From Planctomycetota bacterium (GTDB lineage Bacteria; Planctomycetota; Phycisphaerae; Phycisphaerales; UBA1924), in contig JAJRXR010000038.1 in NCBI GenBank assembly GCA_024276195.1, positions 1 to 33,404 of the forward strand: 33,404 nucleotides of DNA. The letters are read 5' to 3'. A program made the translations under genes and the position numbers. Below the pieces are notes generated by a model. It ran no database searches. It was not told where the DNA came from and saw only the letters and a program-made list of their open reading frames with translations. Shown one piece after another: positions 32,300 to 33,404 of this stretch (within the stretch, counting starts at the first letter, position 1; every line of letters starts with the position of its first letter).

Positions 32300-33370
32300 T
32301 CACGCCGTTTCCTGTTCAGTCTTTCGCGCGCAGACACCCGCCACAATCTCAATCGCCCGGTCGATCATCGGGCGGCTCACGTCCAGGTGGGTGACCACGC
32401 GGATCTGGTCCGGGGCGCTGGCGATGGTCCGTACGCCTTGGGCTTCGAGCATGTCTACGAGTTTCGAGGCTGGCCCCCAGCCCGGATCGACGCGGAAGAA
32501 CGCGATGTTGGTTTCGATTGATGCCGCGTCGATGGTCAGGGGCTCGAACGGCGCGAGGCTCTCGGCGAGGTGTTTGGCATTGGCGTGGTCGTCGGCGAGG
32601 CGGTCGATGTGATGGTCCATCGCAAAAGTGCACGCCGCGGCGAGCAGGCCTGATTGGCGCATGGCGCCGCCGAACATCTTGCGGATGCGGTAGACGCGGG
32701 CCATGGTCTGAGTATCGCCCGCGACAGCGGACCCGACCGGGGCGCCGAGGCCCTTGGAGAAGCAGACCGAGACGGTGTCGAAGTGCTGGGCGAAGTCCTT
32801 GAGCGGGACACCCGAGGCGACGGAGGCGTTCCAGAGGCGGGCGCCGTCGAGGTGGGTTTTGAGCCCGTGCTCGCGGGCGCGGGCGGCGACTCGCTCGACC
32901 AGTTCGATGGGCCAGACGGAGCCGCCGCCGCCGTTGGATGTGTTCTCGATGATGGCGAGGCGGGCGGGGGCGAAGTGGTGGTTGACCGGGCGGACGCAGG
33001 CGCTGAGCGCGTCGGGCTCGTACATGCCGCGCTCGCCGTCGGCGAAGCGGAGGGTGACGCCCGAGAGGGCTGCGGGAGCGCCGGACTCGTAGTGATAGAT
33101 GTGGGCGGTCGGGTGGCAGATGACCTCGTCGCCGGGCTGGGTGGTCGCTAGGATGGCGCTTTGGTTGGCCATGGTCCCGCTGGGGAAGAAGCAGGCCTCG
33201 TCCTTGCCGAGTTCGCTGGCGACGCGCTGCTGGAGGCGGAGCACGCTCGGCTCATCCCCCAGTACATCATCGCCCAGCTCGGCGCCCCGCATCGCCTCCC
33301 ACATCGCCCCGGTCGGGCGCGTCACCGTGTCGGACCGAAGATCAATCGCGTCTGGCTTGGAGTCTGGCAT
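32300..33370 (-). CDS. ltaE: Low-specificity L-threonine aldolase
   Basis: A PLP enzyme splitting L-threonine and L-allo-threonine to glycine and acetaldehyde. 356 residues, the usual size. It begins with IDLRSDTVTRPT, followed by GDDVLGDEPSV, FFPSGTMANQ (61-70), His90 in HPTAHIYHYE, THLDGARLWNA with the cofactor Asp175, and SVCFSKGLGAPVGS with the Schiff-base Lys206. It ends in RTEQE-type charged residues. Its stop is only 7 bp from the icd stop on the other strand, so no terminator fits between them. The start ATG is at 33370; 34 bases of upstream sequence remain in the window. Confidence 0.94.
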   Translation of the reverse strand: MPDSKPDAIDLRSDTVTRPTGAMWEAMRGAELGDDVLGDEPSVLRLQQRVASELGKDEACFFPSGTMANQSAILATTQPGDEVICHPTAHIYHYESGAPAALSGVTLRFADGERGMYEPDALSACVRPVNHHFAPARLAIIENTSNGGGGSVWPIELVERVAARAREHGLKTHLDGARLWNASVASGVPLKDFAQHFDTVSVCFSKGLGAPVGSAVAGDTQTMARVYRIRKMFGGAMRQSGLLAAACTFAMDHHIDRLADDHANAKHLAESLAPFEPLTIDAASIETNIAFFRVDPGWGPASKLVDMLEAQGVRTIASAPDQIRVVTHLDVSRPMIDRAIEIVAGVCARKTEQETA

Positions 33371-33404
33371 TGGTCAAGGCCTCCGCGAGCACTGTACCGC
33401 ATCC

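Overview
The window is a high-GC bacterial chromosome segment that is densely coded on both strands. It looks like a planctomycete of the class Phycisphaerae. Three things point there. A small secreted protein ends in the twice-repeated tail LDFDDVLAFLVAF / FDFDDVLAFLTAF-GAGCP, which I associate with Phycisphaerae exported proteins. There are tandem DUF1573 proteins and a membrane protein with the zinc ribbon CDKCG-CPEC typical of planctomycetes. The cell envelope is of the outer-membrane kind, with a Lol-type ABC exporter and a TolC-like outer-membrane factor. The assignment is by recognition only; no database search was run.

Left part, 1-9102. The 3' end of an unrecognised gene meets, tail to tail, a long minus-strand block. 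The two are separated by a 32-bp perfect inverted repeat (365-441). Reading in the direction of transcription, the minus block is a LolC/E-like permease and LolD-like ATPase pair, an alpha/beta hydrolase, a GH3-type acyl-adenylating enzyme, a large DUF2339 membrane protein and an isolated nuoH. The nuoH product is unusually long.

Middle, 9249-17015, plus strand. A DusB-like tRNA-dihydrouridine synthase comes first. Two secreted-protein genes follow; the first carries an apparent +1 frameshift just after its signal peptide, and a strong intrinsic terminator closes the unit. Next is a tight four-gene operon: two tandem DUF1573 proteins, a membrane-anchored rhodanese-like protein and a MauE/DoxX-like membrane protein. 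All four carry paired cysteines, so this is the best candidate in the window for a poorly described periplasmic thiol or sulfur relay. It is followed by rpsR (bS18) and a free methionine-(R)-sulfoxide reductase with all three family cysteines.

Right part, 17125-33404. A minus-strand RluA-like pseudouridine synthase faces a plus-strand run: a secreted PD40 propeller protein, an AXE1-like hydrolase with an unrecognised C-terminal domain, a protein of unknown function with an AGLFPP motif, fumarylacetoacetase and a zinc-ribbon membrane protein. The unknown protein next to fumarylacetoacetase suggests an uncharacterised part of aromatic amino-acid breakdown. Two minus-strand genes follow, a FIST sensor protein and a secreted SH3-like protein. 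Divergent from them is a TolC-family lipoprotein that overlaps a Sua5-type tRNA-modification enzyme. After these come a lower-GC hypothetical membrane protein, a Thermus-type isocitrate dehydrogenase and a convergent threonine aldolase.

I saw no rRNA, tRNA, CRISPR array, transposase, integrase or phage gene. Besides genes, the intergenic regions hold several palindromic or word-like repeats (365-441, 17016-17115, 21770-21831, 27022-27043), and there is one palindrome inside fahA (22492-22510).
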